A DNA stretch of 64,000 nucleotides from Erythrobacteraceae bacterium WH01K (GTDB lineage: Bacteria; Pseudomonadota; Alphaproteobacteria; Sphingomonadales; Sphingomonadaceae): the NCBI GenBank assembly GCA_027941995.1, contig CP115966.1:2170001-2234000 (forward strand). The letters run 5' to 3'. The position numbers and the translations under genes are program-made. This document shows positions 20,773 to 31,509 of this stretch, one piece after another (within the stretch, counting starts at the first letter, position 1; each line of letters begins with the position of its first letter). Below the pieces are notes generated by a model that saw nothing but the letters and a program-made list of their open reading frames with translations, was not told where the DNA came from and did not search any database.

Positions 20773-23622
20773 ATGGGCAACGAAGCACACGATTTCCTCC
20801 CCGAACTGGGCGACCAGGAAGGGCCGCAGCCGGGTCCGTCCTGGGCGAATCCGCGCTGGCTGGCAGAAGCGGTCGACGCCGATGCCGACCTGACGCAGGC
20901 GCTTGACCCGACGCAGATGAAGCAGGCCGTCGCCGCCGCCGCGAAGAAGGCGGGCAAGGCGATGGACGCAGGCGCGGTGGAGAAGGCCGCCGGCGATTCC
21001 ATCCGCGCCATGCTGCTGGTGCGCCTCTACCGCGTGCGCGGCCACATGGCGGCCGACCTCGACCCGCTGGGCCTTTCCGGGCTGGAAGAACCGGAAGACC
21101 TCAGCCTGGAATGGCACGGCTTCGCCGGACAGGAAGGCAAGGAAGTCTATGTCGGCGGCGTGTTCGGCTTCGAATGGGTGAAGGTGGGCGACCTCTACCA
21201 GGTGCTGCGCGACACCTATTGCGGCAATGTCGGCCTCGAATACATGCACATCACGGACACCGAGGAACGCCGGTTCCTGCAGGACAAGTTCGAGACGCCC
21301 GAAGACACGATCCAGTTCACGCCCGAAGGCAAGCAGGCAATCCTCGCCGCCGTGATCCGGGGCGAGCAGTTCGAGGAATTCCTCGGCAAGAAATATGTCG
21401 GGACCAAGCGGTTCGGCCTCGATGGCGGCGAATCCATGATCCCCGCGCTGGAAGCGGTCATCAAGTATGGCGGCGCGGACGGCGTGCGCGAGATCATCTA
21501 CGGCATGGCGCATCGCGGCCGCCTGAACGTGCTCGCAAACGTGATGGCCAAGCCCTACAAGGTCATCTTCCACGAATTCCAGGGCGGCAGCGCCAATCCC
21601 GACGATGTCGGCGGTTCGGGCGATGTGAAGTATCACCTCGGCACCAGCACCGACCGCGCCTTCGACGGGATCGAGGTCCATATGAGCCTCGTGCCCAATC
21701 CCAGCCACCTGGAGGCGGTCAATCCCGTCGTCCTCGGCAAGGCGCGCGCGCAGCAGGCGATCCGCGACGACCTGGCGAAGCACCAGCAGGTGCTGCCGGT
21801 GCTGATCCACGGCGACGCGGCCTTTGCCGGACAGGGCGTGGTGTGGGAAAGCCTGAGCCTGTCGGGCGTGCCCGGTTACGATACCGGCGGCTGCATCCAC
21901 TTCATCATCAACAACCAGATCGGCTTCACCACCAGCCCGAAATTCGCTCGCTCCAGCCCCTATCCCAGCGACGTGGCGAAGGGCGTCCAGGCGCCGATCC
22001 TGCACGTCAATGGCGACGATCCGGAAGCGGTGACCTTTGCCTGCAAGCTGGCGATCGAGTATCGCCAGAAATTCGGCCGCGATATCGTGATCGACATGTG
22101 GTGCTATCGCCGCTTCGGCCATAACGAGGGCGACGAGCCGAGTTTCACCCAGCCGCTGATGTACAAGGAAATCCGCGGCCATCCCAAGGTGAGCAAGATC
22201 TATTCCGAGCGGCTGCGCGAGGAAGGCGTGATCGACGACGGCATGGCAGACCAGCTGCGTGCCGATTTCGTCAGCCAGCTGGAAGACGATTTCGCCGCCG
22301 CGAAAAGCTACAAGCCCAACGAGGCGGACTGGTTCGGCGGCCGCTGGGCGGGCATGAACAAGCCGGCCGATGCGGAAACCGCGCGGCGCAATGCCGACAC
22401 CGCGATCGAGAAGAAACTGTTCGACAGCCTCGGCAAGACGCTGACGCAGGTGCCGGACGACCTGACCATTCACAAGACGCTGGGCCGCGTGCTGAAGGCG
22501 AAGAAGGAATGGTTCGACACCGGCGAAGGCTTCGACTGGGCCACGGCGGAAGCGCTCGCTTTCGGCAGCCTGGTGACCGAAGGCTTCGGCGTGCGCCTGT
22601 CCGGGCAGGACAGCGGCCGCGGCACGTTCAGCCATCGCCACGCGGTCTGGGTCGACCAGACGGACGAGCGCAAATATATCCCGCTGACCACCCTGCCCCA
22701 CGGCAAGTTCGAGGTCTATGACAGCACGCTGTCCGAATATGGCGTGCTGGGATACGAATACGGTTTCGCCATGGCGGACCCTAAGACGCTTGTTTTGTGG
22801 GAAGCGCAATTCGGCGATTTCGCCAATGGCGCGCAGATCATGATCGACCAGTTCATCGCCGCCGGCGAGGTCAAGTGGCTGCGCGCAAACGGCCTCGTGA
22901 TGCTGCTGCCCCACGGTTATGAGGGCCAGGGTCCGGAGCACAGCTCGGCACGGCTCGAACGCTTCCTCCAGCTTTGCGCGAACGACAATATCCAGGTCTG
23001 CAACATCACCACGCCGGCGAACTATTTCCACGTGCTTCGCCGCCAGATGCTGCGCCCGTTCCGCAAGCCGCTGGTCATCATGGCCCCCAAGTCGCTGCTG
23101 CGCCACCCGATGGCGAAAAGCCCGGCGAAGGAGTTCATGGGCGACCATCACTTCATGCGGATCAAGTCCGATACGAAGGACATTGCCGACGAGAAGGTGA
23201 AGCGCCTTGTCCTGTGCAGTGGCAAGGTCGCCTACGACCTGATCGAGAAGCGCGACGAGGAAGGGCTGGACGATGTCTCCATCGTTCGGATCGAACAGCT
23301 CTATCCCTTCCCCGGCGAACCGCTGGCCGTGCGCCTGAAGCGCATGACGAACCTGGAAACGGTGGTCTGGTGCCAGGAAGAGCCGAAGAATAACGGCGCA
23401 TGGTTCTTCGTCGACGGCAAGATCGAGGAAGCACTGGGTGAAGCCGGCAAGGGCGGGATGCGTCCCTGCTATGCCGGCCGCGAAGTCGCCGCATCGCCAG
23501 CAACCGGCTATGCGGCGCGTCACAAGGTACAGCAGGATGCGCTCGTCAGCATCGCTCTGGGTCTCGCCGATGGCGGCGAAGCCCAGCGAAACGGCGAACG
23601 CGACTGCAGGAACGAGGGATAA
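20773..23622 (+). CDS. sucA: 2-oxoglutarate dehydrogenase E1 component
   Basis: 949 residues, the usual size of the thiamine-diphosphate-dependent E1. Characteristic stretches include [27 protein letters not shown], the cofactor-binding [27 protein letters not shown], and [11 protein letters not shown] in the pyrimidine domain. It decarboxylates 2-oxoglutarate and transfers the succinyl group to the lipoyl arm of SucB. The N-terminal segment ([17 protein letters not shown]) is variable, as in other members, and probably contacts E2. The ATG at 20773 starts about 100 bp after sucD; the spacing to sucB is 2 bp, so the two are surely co-translated. Confidence 0.98.
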   Translation: MGNEAHDFLPELGDQEGPQPGPSWANPRWLAEAVDADADLTQALDPTQMKQAVAAAAKKAGKAMDAGAVEKAAGDSIRAMLLVRLYRVRGHMAADLDPLGLSGLEEPEDLSLEWHGFAGQEGKEVYVGGVFGFEWVKVGDLYQVLRDTYCGNVGLEYMHITDTEERRFLQDKFETPEDTIQFTPEGKQAILAAVIRGEQFEEFLGKKYVGTKRFGLDGGESMIPALEAVIKYGGADGVREIIYGMAHRGRLNVLANVMAKPYKVIFHEFQGGSANPDDVGGSGDVKYHLGTSTDRAFDGIEVHMSLVPNPSHLEAVNPVVLGKARAQQAIRDDLAKHQQVLPVLIHGDAAFAGQGVVWESLSLSGVPGYDTGGCIHFIINNQIGFTTSPKFARSSPYPSDVAKGVQAPILHVNGDDPEAVTFACKLAIEYRQKFGRDIVIDMWCYRRFGHNEGDEPSFTQPLMYKEIRGHPKVSKIYSERLREEGVIDDGMADQLRADFVSQLEDDFAAAKSYKPNEADWFGGRWAGMNKPADAETARRNADTAIEKKLFDSLGKTLTQVPDDLTIHKTLGRVLKAKKEWFDTGEGFDWATAEALAFGSLVTEGFGVRLSGQDSGRGTFSHRHAVWVDQTDERKYIPLTTLPHGKFEVYDSTLSEYGVLGYEYGFAMADPKTLVLWEAQFGDFANGAQIMIDQFIAAGEVKWLRANGLVMLLPHGYEGQGPEHSSARLERFLQLCANDNIQVCNITTPANYFHVLRRQMLRPFRKPLVIMAPKSLLRHPMAKSPAKEFMGDHHFMRIKSDTKDIADEKVKRLVLCSGKVAYDLIEKRDEEGLDDVSIVRIEQLYPFPGEPLAVRLKRMTNLETVVWCQEEPKNNGAWFFVDGKIEEALGEAGKGGMRPCYAGREVAASPATGYAARHKVQQDALVSIALGLADGGEAQRNGERDCRNEG

Positions 23623-23624
23623 TA

Positions 23625-24887
23625 ATGGCTACCGAAATTCAGGTCCCGCAACTTGGTGAAAGCGTCACCGAGGGCACAATCGGCGAATGGCTCAAGAATG
23701 TCGGCGATGCCGTGGCGGTGGACGAACCCATCGTCAGCCTCGAAACCGACAAGGTCGCAGTCGAAGTCCCCTCCCCCGTGGCAGGCGTGATCCGCTCGCT
23801 CGGCGCAGAGGTCGGCGACACGGTCGAAGTCGGTGCGGTCATCGCGACGGTGGAAGAAGGCGGCGCGCCCGCCGCTACCGGCGAAGAAGCTGCACGCAAG
23901 GAACAGCAGGCAGAAGAGGGCCAGGCGAAGCGCGAAGGCAAGTCCGGCGACGCTGCGCCCGCTTCCGATGCCTCCCAGACGCTGAGCCCGGCCGTGCGCC
24001 GCGCAGTCCTGGAACACGGCGTCGATCCGACCACGATCAAGGGCACAGGCAAGGATGGCCGCCTGACCAAGGAAGACGTGATCGCCGCCGCGAAAAACAA
24101 GGGCGACGACAACTCCATTGCCGATGCCGCGCCTGCGCAGGCGCAGCAGGTAGGCACGGCATCTTCCGGCGGTGAAAGCCGCGGTGCGAGGGCGGAAGAG
24201 CGGGTCAAGATGACCCGCATGCGCCAGACCATCGCCAAGCGGCTGAAGGGCGCGCAGGACAATGCCGCGCTGCTCACCACCTTCAACGATTGCGACATGA
24301 GCGCGGTTATGGAAGCGCGGGGCAAGTACAAGGACCTGTTCGCCAAGAAGCACGATATCAAGCTCGGCTTCATGGGCTTCTTTGCCAAGGCCGCCTGTCT
24401 CGCGCTGAAGGACGTGCCGGCGGCCAACGCCTATATCGACGGGGACGAGATCGTCTATCACGACTATGTCGACATCTCGGTTGCGGTCAGCGCCCCGAAC
24501 GGCCTGGTTGTCCCGGTCATCCGCGATGCGCAGGCCAAGGGCTTCGCAAGAATCGAGAAAGACATCGCCGATTTCGGCAGTCGCGCCCGCGAAGGCACGC
24601 TGACGATGGACGACATGAAGGGCGGCACCTTTACCATTTCCAATGGCGGCGTGTTCGGCAGCCTGATGTCGACACCGATCATCAATCCCCCGCAGAGCGC
24701 CGTTCTCGGCCTGCACCGGATCGAGGATCGCCCGGTCGTCGTCGATGGCGAGATCGTGATCCGTCCGATGATGTATCTGGCCCTGTCCTACGACCACCGC
24801 CTGATCGACGGGCGCGAGGCCGTGACCGCGCTGAAGATCATCAAGGAAGCGATCGAGGATCCCACCCGGATGCTGATCGACCTGTGA
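23625..24887 (+). CDS. sucB: 2-oxoglutarate dehydrogenase E2, dihydrolipoyl succinyltransferase
   Basis: 420 residues in three blocks. The lipoyl domain spans 1-78, with the modified lysine Lys43 in [10 protein letters not shown] flexible Ala/Glu-rich linker leads to the peripheral subunit-binding domain ([15 protein letters not shown], about 120-155). A second linker leads to the catalytic domain, with its active-site His391 and Asp395 in SYDHRLIDG. It transfers the succinyl group to CoA and forms the core of the complex. It starts 2 bp after sucA and its stop overlaps the next ATG (TGATG). Confidence 0.98.
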   Translation: MATEIQVPQLGESVTEGTIGEWLKNVGDAVAVDEPIVSLETDKVAVEVPSPVAGVIRSLGAEVGDTVEVGAVIATVEEGGAPAATGEEAARKEQQAEEGQAKREGKSGDAAPASDASQTLSPAVRRAVLEHGVDPTTIKGTGKDGRLTKEDVIAAAKNKGDDNSIADAAPAQAQQVGTASSGGESRGARAEERVKMTRMRQTIAKRLKGAQDNAALLTTFNDCDMSAVMEARGKYKDLFAKKHDIKLGFMGFFAKAACLALKDVPAANAYIDGDEIVYHDYVDISVAVSAPNGLVVPVIRDAQAKGFARIEKDIADFGSRAREGTLTMDDMKGGTFTISNGGVFGSLMSTPIINPPQSAVLGLHRIEDRPVVVDGEIVIRPMMYLALSYDHRLIDGREAVTALKIIKEAIEDPTRMLIDL

Positions 24888-25234
24888 TGCGGCAGGAGCG
24901 GCCTTCGGCAGCCCCCCTTGCTTCCCTCGCCCTGTCCATGGTGGCGGCCGTTGCGCTGGCTGCATGCGACCAGGCGGCGGAGGAAGGCAGCGGCGGCATG
25001 ATGGCGCAGGTCCGCGCCCAGTGCATCGCGCAGGTCAATGGCCTGCCCATCGCCGCAGAAGCGGCCGACACGGTCTGCGACTGCACCGCGCGGCGCGCAC
25101 AGGACGAACTCGATATCGGCGGTTTGATTTCCGGCGATACTACCCAGATAGAAACGATAGTGGCGCAGTGCGCGCAGCAATATCTTTCCGGCGGCGCCGA
25201 CGGCGAACGCACGGACGAGGCAGAGGCACAATGA
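24887..25234 (+). CDS. Small Cys-containing lipoprotein inside the odh operon
   Basis: 115 residues. The signal ends in the lipobox LAAC, and three further cysteines follow in the mature part (AQCIAQ and CDCTAR, plus AQCAQQ). The gene overlaps its neighbours at both ends: its ATG overlaps the sucB stop, and its stop overlaps the lpdA start (ATGA). It is therefore translated with the E2 and E3 subunits although it should sit in the envelope. I do not recognise a family; the Cys spacing might suit disulfides or a small ligand. Confidence 0.75.
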   Translation: MRQERPSAAPLASLALSMVAAVALAACDQAAEEGSGGMMAQVRAQCIAQVNGLPIAAEAADTVCDCTARRAQDELDIGGLISGDTTQIETIVAQCAQQYLSGGADGERTDEAEAQ

Positions 25235-26637
25235 GCGATACGAAATACGATTACGACGTCCTTGTCATCGGCGCTGGCCCCGGCGGCTATGTCGCGGCCA
25301 TCCGTGCGGCACAGCTGGGCCTGAAGACCGCCTGCGCGGAAAGCCGCGAGACCCTGGGCGGCACCTGTCTCAATGTCGGGTGCATTCCGTCGAAGGCGCT
25401 GCTCCATGCCAGCGAACTGTTCGAGGAAGCCGAGGGCGGCCACATGGCCAAGTGGGGCATGAAGACCTCGGTCGAACTCGACCTGCCGACCATGATGGCG
25501 GAAAAAACGAAGGCCGTCGGCGAACTGACGGGCGGCATCGAATTCCTGTTCAAGAAGAACAAGGTCGACTGGAAAAAAGGCCATGCGACCTTCGTCGATG
25601 CTCATACCGCCGAAATCAACGGCGAGAAGGTAACGGCGAAGGACATCGTCATCGCCACCGGCTCCAGCGTCACGCCCCTGCCCGGGGTCGAGGTGGATAA
25701 CGCCAAGGGCCGGATCGTGGACAGCACCGGCGCGCTCGAAATCGGCGAAGTGCCGGAGCACCTGGTGGTGATCGGCGGCGGCGTGATCGGGCTGGAACTG
25801 GGTTCCGTCTGGCGCAGGCTGGGCGCGAAGGTCACCGTCATCGAATATCTCGACATGCTGCTGCCCGGCATGGACAAGGACATGCGCAAGGAAGCGGGCA
25901 AGATCTTCAAGAAACAGGGCATGGACCTGAAGCTGAAGAGCAAGGTTACCGGCGCCGAGGTCAAGGGCAAGAAAGTCCATGTCTCGGTCGAACCGGCAGA
26001 GGGCGGCGATGCCGAGACGATCGAGGCGAGCCATGTGCTGGTCTCCATCGGGCGGCACCCGAACACCGACAAGCTCGGACTGGATGCCATCGGGCTGGAG
26101 CTGAACAAGCGCGGCCAGATCGAAACCGACCACGATTTCCGCACAAAGGTAGACGGCGTGTGGGCCATCGGCGACGTGATCCCTGGTCCGATGCTGGCGC
26201 ACAAGGCCGAGGACGAGGGCATTGCGGTCGCGGAAAACATCGCCGGCCAGACGGGCATCGTGAACCACGCCCTGATCCCGGGCGTGGTCTATACCATGCC
26301 CGAATTCGCCGATGTCGGCATGACCGAGGAAGAGGCGAAGGAAGCGGGCCACACCGTCAAGATCGGCAAGTTCCCGATGATGGCCAACAGCCGCGCCAAG
26401 GCGAACCGCGACACGGACGGCTTCGTGAAGGTCATCGCCGATGCCGACACCGACCGGGTGCTGGGCGTCCACATCGTCGCCAGCCTGGCCGGTACGCTGA
26501 TTGCCGAAGCTGCGGTCGCCATGGAATTCGGCGCGACGAGCGAGGACATCGCCTATACCTGCCACGCCCACCCGACCCATGCCGAGGCGCTGAAGGAAGC
26601 GGCCATGGCGGTCCAGGGCAAGCCGATCCACATCTGA
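25231..26637 (+). CDS. lpdA: Dihydrolipoyl dehydrogenase (E3)
   Basis: 468 residues. FAD-binding GAGPGGYVAA at 14-23, redox-active disulfide Cys46/Cys51 in GGTCLNVGCIPSK, NAD-binding GGGVIGLELGSVW, and the active-site base in the C-terminal CHAHPTHAE. It reoxidises the dihydrolipoyl arm of SucB and may also serve pyruvate dehydrogenase or the glycine cleavage system. The ATG at 25231 overlaps the upstream lipoprotein stop. Last enzyme of the 2-oxoglutarate dehydrogenase cluster. Confidence 0.98.
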   Translation: MSDTKYDYDVLVIGAGPGGYVAAIRAAQLGLKTACAESRETLGGTCLNVGCIPSKALLHASELFEEAEGGHMAKWGMKTSVELDLPTMMAEKTKAVGELTGGIEFLFKKNKVDWKKGHATFVDAHTAEINGEKVTAKDIVIATGSSVTPLPGVEVDNAKGRIVDSTGALEIGEVPEHLVVIGGGVIGLELGSVWRRLGAKVTVIEYLDMLLPGMDKDMRKEAGKIFKKQGMDLKLKSKVTGAEVKGKKVHVSVEPAEGGDAETIEASHVLVSIGRHPNTDKLGLDAIGLELNKRGQIETDHDFRTKVDGVWAIGDVIPGPMLAHKAEDEGIAVAENIAGQTGIVNHALIPGVVYTMPEFADVGMTEEEAKEAGHTVKIGKFPMMANSRAKANRDTDGFVKVIADADTDRVLGVHIVASLAGTLIAEAAVAMEFGATSEDIAYTCHAHPTHAEALKEAAMAVQGKPIHI

Positions 26638-26644
26638 CCGGCCC

Positions 26645-27478
26645 ATGACCGACAGCAGGACAGGAGGGCTGGCGAGGAAACTCCCGGCCCTTCTTGCCGT
26701 GCTGGTCCCTGTCGGCGCCGGCCTGCTATATCTGTGGGCAGCCGGGGCACCGGGGCGATACATCGCCATCAATTCAGGCGCGCTGATCATCGCATCAGGG
26801 TGGATTCTGGCGGGACGGTCGCCGCGCACCCTACGCGCGCACCGCATCATGGTCGTCTTTCTGCTCGCGCTGTGTTTCGTCCCCCTTGTGACCGGGCCAT
26901 GGGTCAACGGGATCGCCCGCTGGCTGCCGGTGGGTCCGCTGTCGCTTCACGCAGGCTCGCTCGCCTTCCCCGCGATTGCCGTGCTGGCTGCGCGGGACCG
27001 GGAGTTCGCGGCGCCCATTCTGCTGGCCGCCATTCTTGCTGCCTCGCTCCAGCCGGATGCAGCATTCGGTTTTGCCGCCGTATTCGCCGCCGCCGGCCTG
27101 CACGACCGGACCCGCGACTGGCGCATAGGACTTGTCTGCATCGTGGGGTTCGCTGCATCCCTGATCATGGCCGTGCGGGGAGAGCTACCGCCCCAACCCT
27201 TTGTCGAACGGGTTATCGTCGATGCCATGCAGATCTCCATGGCCGCTGGAATCGGATTGATGCTGGCCATGGCGGCCGGCTTTGCGCTGGTGTTGTTTGC
27301 CGCCCCTTTCTACACCCATACCCGTTTCGCACTGGCGGGCGCGTGGTTCGGCTTTGCCATCATCGCGCTCATCTCGCACTATCCCGGCATCCTCATCGGA
27401 TATGGTGCATCCCCCATCCTCGGCTTCGGCCTTGCCCTCGGCCTTTCGGTGCCGCCCCAAGAAGAGACCCCGTCATGA
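26645..27478 (+). CDS. Polytopic membrane protein of unknown function
   Basis: 277 residues with roughly eight hydrophobic segments (for example [19 protein letters not shown] near 15-35 and [19 protein letters not shown] near 220) joined by short loops. A conserved-looking loop [21 protein letters not shown] suggests a functional site. There is no ATP-binding, catalytic or transporter signature that I recognise. It begins 7 bp after lpdA and ends in an ATGA overlap with the VOC gene, so it is part of the same transcription run. Confidence 0.65.
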   Translation: MTDSRTGGLARKLPALLAVLVPVGAGLLYLWAAGAPGRYIAINSGALIIASGWILAGRSPRTLRAHRIMVVFLLALCFVPLVTGPWVNGIARWLPVGPLSLHAGSLAFPAIAVLAARDREFAAPILLAAILAASLQPDAAFGFAAVFAAAGLHDRTRDWRIGLVCIVGFAASLIMAVRGELPPQPFVERVIVDAMQISMAAGIGLMLAMAAGFALVLFAAPFYTHTRFALAGAWFGFAIIALISHYPGILIGYGASPILGFGLALGLSVPPQEETPS

Positions 27479-27903
27479 CCCTGCCCCCGTTCCATCTTGC
27501 CTTCCCTGTTCACGACCTCGATGCCGCGCGCGGCTTCTACGGCGGCATCCTTGGCTGCCCCGAGGGCCGCAGCAGCGACGAATGGATCGACTTCGACTTC
27601 TATGGCCACCAGATCGTGGCGCACCACGCCCCCGCCGGAACCGGCGAGGGCGGCACAGGCGCGAGCAACCACGTCGACGGGGAGGACGTGCCTGTTCCCC
27701 ATTTCGGCGCGGTCCTGTCGATGGAAGAATGGCGCATCCTGTCGAAGCGGCTGACGGCAGAGGGTGTCGATTTCATCATCGCCCCGACCATCCGCTTCGA
27801 AGGCCAGCCGGGAGAGCAGGCGACGATGTTCTTCCGCGATCCCAGCGGCAATGCGATCGAGATAAAGGCCATGGCCGACCCGTCGAACCTGTTTGCCCGC
27901 TGA
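27475..27903 (+). CDS. VOC-family (glyoxalase/dioxygenase fold) protein
   Basis: 142 residues forming two beta-alpha-beta-beta-beta units: [21 protein letters not shown] at the start, and [16 protein letters not shown] at the end, where the metal-ligand Glu usually lies. Potential ligands include the His near residue 7 (PPFHLAF), the paired His of VAHH, and the Glu in IEIK. The family includes glyoxalase I, ring-cleaving dioxygenases and antibiotic-resistance proteins; the substrate here cannot be told. Start overlaps the previous stop (ATGA). Confidence 0.85.
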   Translation: MTLPPFHLAFPVHDLDAARGFYGGILGCPEGRSSDEWIDFDFYGHQIVAHHAPAGTGEGGTGASNHVDGEDVPVPHFGAVLSMEEWRILSKRLTAEGVDFIIAPTIRFEGQPGEQATMFFRDPSGNAIEIKAMADPSNLFAR

Positions 27904-27940
27904 CGCCAACCCAGCCTGTCCCCCTGACGGAGTCTCGCCC

Positions 27941-29275
27941 ATGACCTTTCCCAGCCTGACCGACCAGCCCGGCGCACTGGAAACCGCCTCCCTGATCCGC
28001 GAAGGCCGGCTTTCCCCGTCGGAGGCCACGGACCGCGCCATCGCCCGGATCGAAGCGCGCGACGGTCCGATCAATGCGGTGGTGGTGCGCGCTTTCGACA
28101 GGGCGCGCGATACGGCAAAGGCAATGGATCGGCAGACGCCCCTGCCGCACCAGACGCTGTTCGGAGTTCCGCTGACGATCAAGGAAAGCTTCGACGTGGC
28201 GGGCCTGCCCACGTGCTGGGGGCTGAAGGACCACGCCGGGCGTATCGCGCAGGCCGACGCCGCCGTGGTGCGCCAGCTGAAAGCGGCAGGCGCGGTCTTG
28301 CTGGGCAAGACCAACGTCCCGCCCGGCCTGGCCGACTGGCAAAGCTTCAACCCCCTCCATGGTCGCACGCGCAACCCGCATGACGTCGACCGGAGCGCCG
28401 GGGGATCGTCCGGTGGCGCTGCTGCAGCGGTCGCAAGCGGCATGGTCGCTGCCGAATTCGGCACCGATATCGGCGGTTCGGTGCGCGTGCCCGCCCATTT
28501 CTGCGGCATCTGGGGCCACAAGCCGAGCTGGGGTCTCGTCAGTTCGGAAGGGCACACCGATCCCGCCTTTGCCGACCGCGGCCGGCATGACGGGGCATTG
28601 AACGTGGCAGGACCGCTGGCCCGTAACGCGGCCGACCTGGCCGCGATGCTGGAACTGACTGCCACCATTCCCCTGCTGCGGCGGGACAAGTCGCTGGAGA
28701 CAATGCGCTTCCTCGCCCTGCTCGACCACCCGGCCAGCCCGATAGACGACGATGTGCGCCAGCCGATCGAGGCAGCTCTGGATGTCCTGCGCGGTGTGGG
28801 AGCCTCCGTGGACGTGGGTTACACCGATCTGCCGGACCTGGCGGGCGATCACGCCGCCTATCTGAAGATGCTCAACATCACCATGGCACGCGGGGCCCCG
28901 TCGCCCGGTGGCCATCAGGCAAGCGCAGCGGACTGGTTCGACCTGATGGACGCGCAGGTCCGGTGCGAGCGAAGCTGGGCGCGCCTTTTCGAAAGTTACG
29001 ACTTCGTGCTTGCCCCGCCCGCCAATATCCTCGCCTTCCCGCACAGGAACGAGCCGCTCTTTCGCGGCAAGATCGCGATCAACGGAGAGGAGCGCGACGC
29101 GGCGGAGGGGCTGGCATGGGCCGGTATCGCGACTTTCCCGAACCTGCCGGCGACCGTCCTGCCCGTGGGGGCAAGCGGAGACCTGCCTTGCGGAATGCAG
29201 GTCATCGGTCCGCGCTGGAGCGACTTCGATTGCATCGCCGCTGCCGAGGCCATAGGGGCGCGGCTGCACGGCTGA
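27941..29275 (+). CDS. Amidase (amidase-signature family)
   Basis: 444 residues. The Ser-cisSer-Lys triad of the family is intact: Lys81 in LTIKES, Ser156 in the GGSSGG run, and nucleophile Ser180 in GTDIGGSVRVPA. These enzymes hydrolyse amide bonds in varied substrates. GatA is excluded as the first choice because gatB and gatC are absent and the ends do not match, but this was not tested. The ATG at 27941 was used because the upstream extension crosses the VOC gene. Confidence 0.9.
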   Translation: MTFPSLTDQPGALETASLIREGRLSPSEATDRAIARIEARDGPINAVVVRAFDRARDTAKAMDRQTPLPHQTLFGVPLTIKESFDVAGLPTCWGLKDHAGRIAQADAAVVRQLKAAGAVLLGKTNVPPGLADWQSFNPLHGRTRNPHDVDRSAGGSSGGAAAAVASGMVAAEFGTDIGGSVRVPAHFCGIWGHKPSWGLVSSEGHTDPAFADRGRHDGALNVAGPLARNAADLAAMLELTATIPLLRRDKSLETMRFLALLDHPASPIDDDVRQPIEAALDVLRGVGASVDVGYTDLPDLAGDHAAYLKMLNITMARGAPSPGGHQASAADWFDLMDAQVRCERSWARLFESYDFVLAPPANILAFPHRNEPLFRGKIAINGEERDAAEGLAWAGIATFPNLPATVLPVGASGDLPCGMQVIGPRWSDFDCIAAAEAIGARLHG

Positions 29276-29335
29276 ATATCACGCCGGGCATGGCAGGCGA
29301 GGCGCGGCAGCGACCGCCCGTTTTCGGAGTAGTTC

Positions 29336-30028
29336 ATGGCAAAACGCCTCTGGATGCAGCGTTTCGCGCGGTGGCATGTCTGGCTCGGCTGGCTGATCGG
29401 CGTGCCCGTCGTGATGTGGACCGCGACCGGGCTGCTGATGGTTTCGCGCCCGATCGAGGAAGTGCGCGGCGAGCATCTTCGCAAGCCCATGGCCGCCCAG
29501 CCCATTCCGCCCGGCACACAGCTGCTCGCCATGCCGCCCGCAGACAACGTGACCGAAATCACCCAGCGCATGCGCGGCGGGAGACTGGAATATATCGCCA
29601 CGCTCAGCGACGGTCGCAAGATCGCTTACAACCTGTCCGACAACAGCCCGGCCGGCGCGCGAACGGCAGAGGAAGCAGCCGCGATCGTCCGGCAGAATAT
29701 CGTGGGCGGAGAGGCGGTGGAGGTCGTCAACGCATTTACCGCAGACGCGCCGCCTTTCGATTTTCGCCGCCCCGTCGATGGCTACCAGGTGGTGCTGGCA
29801 AGCGGCACGAGGGTCTATGTGGAGAAAGCGACCGGCGACATCGCCGCCGTGCGCACCGGCTGGTGGCGGATGTTCGACTTTGCCTGGGGGCTGCACATCA
29901 TGGACCTGGAAACGCGCGAGGATAGCTCGCATCCCGTGCTGATCCTGTTCGCGCTGCTGGCGCTGGTGGGTACGATGCTGGGCTGCGTCTTGATGTTCCG
30001 GCGCCGCAGGGCGAAGACCGGACCATGA
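29336..30028 (+). CDS. PepSY-associated membrane protein
   Basis: 230 residues. An N-terminal helix (WHVWLGWLIGVPVVMWTATGL), split here only by length limits, has the His/Trp pattern of PepSY_TM proteins linked to iron or heme reduction. A periplasmic region of about 140 residues follows, with a PepSY-like repeat (AIVRQNIVGGEAVEVVNAF). A second membrane segment near the C terminus (LILFALLALVGTMLGCVLMF) ends in basic residues. WRMFDFAWGLHIMD before it is also family-typical. It could be part of a ferric reductase or simply modulate a periplasmic protease. Stop overlaps the next ATG. Confidence 0.75.
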   Translation: MAKRLWMQRFARWHVWLGWLIGVPVVMWTATGLLMVSRPIEEVRGEHLRKPMAAQPIPPGTQLLAMPPADNVTEITQRMRGGRLEYIATLSDGRKIAYNLSDNSPAGARTAEEAAAIVRQNIVGGEAVEVVNAFTADAPPFDFRRPVDGYQVVLASGTRVYVEKATGDIAAVRTGWWRMFDFAWGLHIMDLETREDSSHPVLILFALLALVGTMLGCVLMFRRRRAKTGP

Positions 30029-30708
30029 TTCCCGATCCCACAGTCATCCTGACGCCGTTGCTCGACTGGCTCGATATTGCCGGGGTGGCCGTATTCGCCC
30101 TGTCCGGTGCTCTGATTGCCGCGAAGGAACGGCAGACGTTCGTCACGCTGACCTTCTTCGCTCTGGTGACCGGCGTCGGCGGCGGCACGGTGCGCGACCT
30201 CCTGATCGGCGCGCCCGTGTTCTGGATCAACGACGCATGGGTCGCCGCCACCTGCATGATCGTGGCGCTGCTGGTGTGGTACACGCCGACGCGGTGGTGG
30301 GATGGCAAGCTGCTCGATTATTCCGACGGCATCGGCCTGACCGCCTATGCCGTGCTGGGAAGCGCGAAGGCTCTGACCTACGGCATTCCGCCGGTTCCGG
30401 CGATGATGATGGGGGTCGTGACAGGGTGCGTCGGCGGGGTGATGCGAGACGTGATTGCGGGGCGCCCGTCCATCCTGATGCGGCCCGAGCTCTACGTCAC
30501 CGCAGCGGCGCTCTCGGCAACGCTATGCGTGGCGGGAGAAATGCTGGGTGGCCCGCGGACGCTGGTCTGGCCGCTGGCAACGGTCGCCGGGCTGATCCTT
30601 CGCAGCGCCGCGATCCGTTTCAACCTTGCGCTGCCTGCATACAACGAACGGCTGGTGGCGACGGATGCCGAAGGGGAAGCCCCTCCCCTGTCGGAGGAAC
30701 AGGGCTAG
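30025..30708 (+). CDS. TRIC/UPF0126-type membrane channel protein
   Basis: 227 residues with about seven membrane helices and the repeated family motif: FALSGALIAAKERQ and FALVTGVGGGTVRDLLIG in the first half, and VVTGCVGGVMRDVIAG with RPELYVTAA in the second. The Gly-Gly-x-x-RD pairs are the hallmark. Homologues are trimeric monovalent cation channels (TRIC) or YadS-like proteins of uncertain role. It overlaps the PepSY gene by 4 bp and ends the plus-strand run that began at mdh. Confidence 0.88.
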   Translation: MIPDPTVILTPLLDWLDIAGVAVFALSGALIAAKERQTFVTLTFFALVTGVGGGTVRDLLIGAPVFWINDAWVAATCMIVALLVWYTPTRWWDGKLLDYSDGIGLTAYAVLGSAKALTYGIPPVPAMMMGVVTGCVGGVMRDVIAGRPSILMRPELYVTAAALSATLCVAGEMLGGPRTLVWPLATVAGLILRSAAIRFNLALPAYNERLVATDAEGEAPPLSEEQG

Positions 30709-30732
30709 CCGCGCGGGGCCGAACGCCGGCGC

Positions 30733-31509
30733 TCAGCCGCCGTAATTGCCCTCGTCCGCATACTGGTACTCGTCCGCTACCGGACCGCCCGGATAGGCTG
30801 GCTGCGGACCTTGCTGTACGCCGGCAGGCAGGTCCTCGTCAGCAGGACTGGAAAGGTCCGGCTCGGCATAGCCGGCAGAGGTCCGGGCACGCGCATAGAC
30901 TGCATCGTCCCATTGCCCGTCTGCAGCGGCGCTGGTGCGCAACGCACCGTCATATCCGGCCCCTGTGAAGCCGCCGCGCGCGCCGTAGTCGATCCCGTCA
31001 ATGCGTCCGTCATTGCCGATCCGGCAGCTGAACCCATCGCCATTGTAGAGCGTGCCGGTCACGTTCCAGCCGGACCCGTTCCGGTCCACGCCGTCGATCT
31101 CGCCGATGCGGACATCGCGCTCGATCTCACGCACGCACTGGTCGACCGCGCGGTCGAGGCCGCTGGACGTGTCGTAGGACGGGCCGGAGGTGCGATAGCG
31201 GCGGTCGGGATACCGGTCCCGGTCGCGGTTCTTGCTGGCTGCGCTGGCGACCGCGGCTATCGTGCCCAGGATGGCGACGCCTGCGATGATGTCGCCGGCG
31301 CTCGTCCGGTTCCGGTAGCCGCGATAGCCCCGGTATCCGCGATAGCCACGATAACGGTGACGCTGGGCATTCTCGGCGTCGGCATCATAGGCCGCTGCCG
31401 GCGCCACGGCGCTGCGCTGCGTCGACACGGGAAGCTCTGCCGCGGCGACGGGCGTGGCGGCCATGGACAGGGTCGCCCCTGCGGCGATGAATGCGGAACG
31501 GACGGTCAT
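30733..31509 (-). CDS. Secreted protein with Arg-Gly-Tyr repeats, paralogue 1
   Basis: 258 residues. The signal peptide ends VAAA near residue 24. The mature part has four tandem RGY units (RGYRGYRGYRGYR), then a glycine-zipper-like hydrophobic helix (DIIAGVAILGTIAAVASAAS), a charged Arg/Asp stretch and a C-terminal domain with two cysteines (QCVREIERDV and GFSCRIGNDGRIDGIDYG). The layout matches the gene upstream at 31657-32244, so the two are diverged tandem duplicates. Probably periplasmic or surface-associated; function not recognised. ATG 31507-31509 follows AAGGGGGC. Confidence 0.75.
   Translation of the reverse strand: MTVRSAFIAAGATLSMAATPVAAAELPVSTQRSAVAPAAAYDADAENAQRHRYRGYRGYRGYRGYRNRTSAGDIIAGVAILGTIAAVASAASKNRDRDRYPDRRYRTSGPSYDTSSGLDRAVDQCVREIERDVRIGEIDGVDRNGSGWNVTGTLYNGDGFSCRIGNDGRIDGIDYGARGGFTGAGYDGALRTSAAADGQWDDAVYARARTSAGYAEPDLSSPADEDLPAGVQQGPQPAYPGGPVADEYQYADEGNYGG

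Noticed and set aside
20488-23523. A 1011-codon open frame on the minus strand opposite sucA
   Set aside because: Same artefact of codon bias. Its protein has no recognisable domain and sucA on the other strand is complete.
31310-31345. Short tandem DNA repeats that might be read as a small repeat array
   Set aside because: They are the coding repeats for the Arg-Gly-Tyr units of the secreted protein; there are no spacers, so this is not a CRISPR.
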